DNA of 10,387 nucleotides. Source: JANNSW01 sp031431235 (GTDB lineage: Bacteria; Pseudomonadota; Alphaproteobacteria; Rhizobiales; Hyphomicrobiaceae). Below the pieces are notes generated by a model that made no database searches, had not been told where the DNA came from, and saw nothing but the letters and a program-made list of their open reading frames with translations. The DNA is taken from assembly GCA_031431235.1 (NCBI GenBank), contig JANPDA010000361.1, forward strand, positions 1 through 10,387. The letters are read 5' to 3'. The translations under genes were made by a program, and so were the position numbers. This document shows positions 7,380 to 10,387 of the stretch, piece by piece. Position 1 is the first letter of the stretch. Each line of letters starts with the position of its first letter.

Positions 7380-7535
7380 GTAGGTTGGGTTAGCGCGGCC
7401 ACCGAGCCAGTGGCTTTGCATCGTGAAAGTGCCGCGTGTAACCCAACTGGACCAGGTGCCGTGCGATGTTGGGTTACGCGCGGAACCGCCACTTTGCACA
7501 ACCGCCGAAATAGTGGCCGCGCTAACCCAACCTAC
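7380..7535. repeat. 156-bp double palindromic (BIME-like) element within the operon
   Basis: The ends are a perfect 23-bp inverted repeat (7380-7402 and 7513-7535). Inside lies a second, 15-of-16 inverted repeat (7432-7447 and 7468-7483) around a 20-base loop. The 29-base spacers on both sides are equal in length and about half complementary, so the whole element is symmetric about 7457/7458. The core GTTGGGTTA occurs four times in alternating orientation (7384, 7439, 7468, 7523), 55, 29 and 55 bases apart. Each half can thus fold as its own hairpin, or the whole as one long stem. It starts 5 bases after the stop of the M24 gene and ends 11 bases before the next ATG. Similar GTTGGGTTA palindromes are scattered in many bacterial genomes (from memory). 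No coding frame and no clear target duplication are seen. Confidence 0.9.
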
Positions 7536-7546
7536 AAAGTACGTCC

Positions 7547-9505
7547 ATGGCAAGCTTCCCCCATCTCTTCAGCCCCATCGCCCTCGGGCCCCTCGAGCTG
7601 AGGAACCGCCTGTTCAATCCCCCGCACGGAACGTCGCTGGGCGAGCGCGGCAATGTCGGCGAGGATCTGATCGCCTATCACGAGGCCCGCGCGAAGGGCG
7701 GCGTCGGCCTGATCATCCTGGAAGGCATGGCGCTGCACGAGACGCACGCCTTTCCCTCGGGCTATCTGATCGCAACCCGCGACGAGATCATTCCGGGCAT
7801 GAAACGCCTGAAGACGGCGTGCGCGCGCCACGGCACTGCCGTCATCGGCCAACTCTTCCATGCCGGTCGCTCGATCCGGTCCAGCCATGACGGCTCGCGC
7901 CCGCGCGTGTACTCGGCCTCCGATGAGCCCGACGATCGCTATCGAGTGGTCTCGGTGCCCATGTCGAAGGCGCTGATCGCCGATGTCGTTGCGGGCTACG
8001 CGAGTGCAGCACGGCGCCTTGCCGAGGCGGGCCTCGACGGCATCGAGATCCTGGCCTCCATGGGCTATCTCGTCTGCCAATTCCTGAACCCGGCGACCAA
8101 CACCCGCACCGATCACTATGGCGGCAGCCTCGAGAACCGCCTGCGCCTGCTGCGCGAGATCATCGCCGGGGTTCGCAAGGCGATCGGCAAGGGCATGGTG
8201 CTCGGCATCCGCGTCTCGGGTGACGAGATGACGGAAGGCGGGCTCGATGCGGCCACCATGCTCGCCGTCTGCAAGGCGATCGATACGGATGGGCTGATCG
8301 ACTACTTCAGCGTGATCGCAGGCTCCTCGGCGACGCCCGGCGGCTGGATCCATGTGTTTCCGCCCATGGCTGTCCCGCACGGCTACGTCGCGCCCCAAGC
8401 GGCCGCCATCAGACGCGCGATCTCGCAACCGGTCATGGTCGCCGGCCGCATCAACCAGCCGCAGATGGCGGAAGAGGTGATCGCCAAGGGCGAGGCCGAC
8501 ATGGTCGGCATGGTGCGCGCGCTCATCTCCGATCCAGAGCTTCCCAACAAGGCGAGGACCGGTCGCGCCGACGACATCCGGGCGTGTGTCGGCTGCAATC
8601 AGGCCTGCGTCGGCCATCGCCTGACGGGGTTCGGCGTCTCCTGCATTCAGAATCCGGTGGCCGGGCGCGAGGTGCGCTACGGCACCGTGAGGCCAGCTGC
8701 GAAGCCCCGTCACGTGCTTGTTGTCGGTGGTGGTCCGGCAGGCATGAAGGCGGCGGTCACGGCGGCGGCGCGGGGTCATCGCGTGACCTTGGTCGAGAAG
8801 GAACGCCAGCTCGGCGGCCAGGTGCGCCTCGCCGAGAAGCTGCCCGGCCGCACCGAGTTCGGCGGCGTGACCACGAATTTGAAACGCGAGATCGATCTGG
8901 CAGGGATCAACGTAGAGATTGGCGTCGAGGCCACCGCCGATCTCATCCGCGCCCGCGCTCCCGATGCCGTGATTCTCGCGACCGGCGCCACGCCGCGCCG
9001 GGTCCTGCCCGAGACGATCGAGGACGCCCACGTCGTGCAGGCCTGGGCCGTCATCGCGGGCGAGGCCAATGTGGGCGGGCGCGTCGTCATCGCCGACTGG
9101 GCCTGCGACTGGGTCGGGCTCGGCGTCGCCGAGTTGCTCGCGCGGCGCGGCTGCCACGTGCGGCTGATGTCGGGCGGCATCGTCGCCGGCGAGCAGATCC
9201 AAGGCATCGTGCGCGACCAGTGGATCGGGGAGCTGCACAAGCTCGGTGTCGAGCTGATCCCTTATGCCAAGCTCTACGGCGCCGACAAATCGACCGCCTA
9301 TTTCCAGCATCTGATCAGCGGTGAAGCCATCCTCGCCGAGGAGACCGAGACGGTCGTGATGAACGGGGCGCTCCAGGCCGATCGCAGCCTCGAGGACGCG
9401 CTGGCCGGGTCTGGCATCGCGGTGCACGTCGTCGGCGATGCCGCCCAGCCGCGAACAGTCGAGGAGGCGGTGCTGGAAGGGTTCGAGGCGGCTTTGGAGA
9501 TCTGA
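7547..9505 (+). CDS. OYE-type FMN/[4Fe-4S]/FAD oxidoreductase (2,4-dienoyl-CoA reductase / methylamine dehydrogenase-like)
   Basis: The 652-residue flavoprotein has three parts. An N-terminal TIM barrel of the old yellow enzyme type (about 1-340) shows LFNPPHGT, QLFHAGRS (102-109) and TNTRTDHYGGSLENR (184-198). A [4Fe-4S] site is formed by Cys347, Cys350, Cys354 and Cys366, spaced as in E. coli dienoyl-CoA reductase. A Rossmann domain follows with VVGGGPAGM (392-400), a second nucleotide region near 510-550 and the FAD motif VVGDAAQPR (628-636). Relatives include FadH, trimethylamine dehydrogenase and the demethylases of dimethylglycine and N-methylproline. Tyr174 lies where dienoyl-CoA reductase has its catalytic Tyr. 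Next to a Rieske oxygenase, N-demethylation is the better guess, but reduction of an enone or enoyl-CoA cannot be excluded. No Shine-Dalgarno site precedes ATG 7547, because the palindromic element ends 11 bases upstream. Confidence 0.9.
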   Translation: MASFPHLFSPIALGPLELRNRLFNPPHGTSLGERGNVGEDLIAYHEARAKGGVGLIILEGMALHETHAFPSGYLIATRDEIIPGMKRLKTACARHGTAVIGQLFHAGRSIRSSHDGSRPRVYSASDEPDDRYRVVSVPMSKALIADVVAGYASAARRLAEAGLDGIEILASMGYLVCQFLNPATNTRTDHYGGSLENRLRLLREIIAGVRKAIGKGMVLGIRVSGDEMTEGGLDAATMLAVCKAIDTDGLIDYFSVIAGSSATPGGWIHVFPPMAVPHGYVAPQAAAIRRAISQPVMVAGRINQPQMAEEVIAKGEADMVGMVRALISDPELPNKARTGRADDIRACVGCNQACVGHRLTGFGVSCIQNPVAGREVRYGTVRPAAKPRHVLVVGGGPAGMKAAVTAAARGHRVTLVEKERQLGGQVRLAEKLPGRTEFGGVTTNLKREIDLAGINVEIGVEATADLIRARAPDAVILATGATPRRVLPETIEDAHVVQAWAVIAGEANVGGRVVIADWACDWVGLGVAELLARRGCHVRLMSGGIVAGEQIQGIVRDQWIGELHKLGVELIPYAKLYGADKSTAYFQHLISGEAILAEETETVVMNGALQADRSLEDALAGSGIAVHVVGDAAQPRTVEEAVLEGFEAALEI

Positions 9506-9509
9506 GATC

Positions 9510-10387
9510 ATGCAGCCCCGCGAAGCATTGCCCAGCCGCATGCGCGCCGTCGTCCTCACCGGGCATGGCGGCCTCGATAAGCTCGAGTACCGGGAGGACT
9601 GGCCGACTCCGAGTCCTGGCCCCGGCGAGGTGCTGGTGCGCGTCGGCGCCTGTGGCCTCAACAACACCGACATCAACACCCGCACGGCCTGGTACTCGAA
9701 GACCGTGACGGAGGGCATCACCGATACGGGCGGCAGCCAAGGCTTCGCGACGGCCGATACCGCGACCGGCTCCTGGTCTAATGCCAAGCTCACCTTTCCG
9801 CGCATCCAGGGTGCCGACGTCGCCGGGCGCATCGCCGCCGTCGGTGAAGGCGTCGATCCCGCGCGTGTCGGCGAGCGCGTGCTGATCGATCCCTGGCTGC
9901 TCGGCACCGGCGATTGGATGGATCCGGCCAATGCCCCCTACTTCGGTTCCGAATGCGACGGCGGCTTTGCGGACTACGCCAAGGTGCGCGCCGGCAATGC
10001 GCTGAGGATCGAGACACCCTTGAGCGATGCCGAGCTCGCCACCTTTCCTTGCGTGCTGCACACGGCCGAGAACCTCATCCAGCGTACGGGCCTGCAGCCT
10101 GGCGAGACCGTCGTCATCGCGGGCGCATCGGGCGGCGTCGGCACGGCCGCGATCCAGCTCTGCCGGCTGCGTGGCGCGCGCGTCATCGGGATCGCCTCGC
10201 GGTCGAAGGAGAGCCTGCTTCTCGGCCTCGGGGCCAGCGCGGTGATCGACCGCGATGCGTCGGATCTGGAAGCCGCCATCCGGCGCGAGGCCGGCGGTCC
10301 GGTCGAGGTCGCGCTCGATGTCGTGGGTGGGACCATGTTCATGCCGCTCATCGACGCGTTGCGCCAGGGTGGCCGCTACTCGACCTC
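9510..10387 (+). CDS. zinc-less medium-chain dehydrogenase/reductase, 3' end cut by window
   Basis: 292 residues are visible; relatives run to about 350-380, so the C-terminus lies outside the window. The N-terminal GroES-like domain is followed by a Rossmann domain with GASGGVG (205-211) and LDVVGG (269-274), an NAD(P)H site. The zinc cysteine of alcohol dehydrogenases (CGxCHTD) is replaced in CGLNNTD (48-54), and the GHE histidine region reads QGADVAG. This points to a quinone- or enoyl-reductase-like enzyme rather than a zinc alcohol dehydrogenase. Residues about 60-97 form an insertion relative to simple quinone reductases. ATG 9510 is chosen because GGAGA (9496-9500) lies 9 bases before it, and it starts 4 bases after the flavoprotein stop, so the two are almost surely co-transcribed. 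Acryloyl-CoA reductase AcuI, which follows DMSP lysis, is in the same superfamily, but nothing specific marks this protein as AcuI. Confidence 0.85.
   Translation, partial: MQPREALPSRMRAVVLTGHGGLDKLEYREDWPTPSPGPGEVLVRVGACGLNNTDINTRTAWYSKTVTEGITDTGGSQGFATADTATGSWSNAKLTFPRIQGADVAGRIAAVGEGVDPARVGERVLIDPWLLGTGDWMDPANAPYFGSECDGGFADYAKVRAGNALRIETPLSDAELATFPCVLHTAENLIQRTGLQPGETVVIAGASGGVGTAAIQLCRLRGARVIGIASRSKESLLLGLGASAVIDRDASDLEAAIRREAGGPVEVALDVVGGTMFMPLIDALRQGGRYST

Noticed and set aside
7532..9931. 799-residue open frame on the minus strand opposite the flavoprotein gene
   Set aside because: It is a GC-rich shadow: composition is dominated by Ala, Arg, Gly, Asp and His with no family motif, and the plus strand carries a complete, motif-rich protein.

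Overview
The window is GC-rich chromosomal DNA of the kind seen in soil or freshwater Alphaproteobacteria. The case for this is the high GC in third codon positions, a short REP-type palindrome of a sort common in Alpha- and Betaproteobacteria (163-182), and a gene repertoire (CoxE-type vWA protein, Rieske oxygenase, M24 enzyme, OYE-type flavoprotein) typical of metabolically versatile Hyphomicrobiales/Rhodospirillales relatives. No rRNA, tRNA, CRISPR array, transposase or regulator gene was found.

Left part (1-2937). After 374 bases without a credible gene comes a CoxE-type vWA gene (375-1556), broken by one in-frame amber codon at 573-575. A complete GDP-L-fucose synthase gene follows (1654-2613), then a gene-free stretch of about 320 bases.

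Middle (2938-4960). A CocE/NonD-type serine hydrolase lies on the minus strand (2938-4632). It is divergent from the genes to its right, with a gene-free region of 328 bases between them.

Right part (4961-10387). Four plus-strand genes look like one transcription unit: a Rieske oxygenase alpha subunit; an M24 'pita-bread' enzyme overlapping it by ATGA and carrying the residue pattern of DMSP lyase DddP; an OYE-type FMN/[4Fe-4S]/FAD flavoprotein; and a zinc-less medium-chain dehydrogenase/reductase cut by the window end. A 156-bp symmetric palindromic element fills the only real gap in this unit, ending 11 bases before the start codon of the flavoprotein gene.

How the genes may work together (inference). 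Rieske oxygenases with a bridging glutamate and OYE/FeS flavoproteins are the pair that strips N-methyl groups from betaines and carnitine-like compounds. A DddP-like C-S (or C-N) cleaving enzyme between them, with a reductase behind, suggests a catabolic operon for a methylated onium compound (betaine or sulfonium type). I know of no described pathway with exactly this four-gene set, and it is the most interesting part of the window. The substrate cannot be read from sequence alone.
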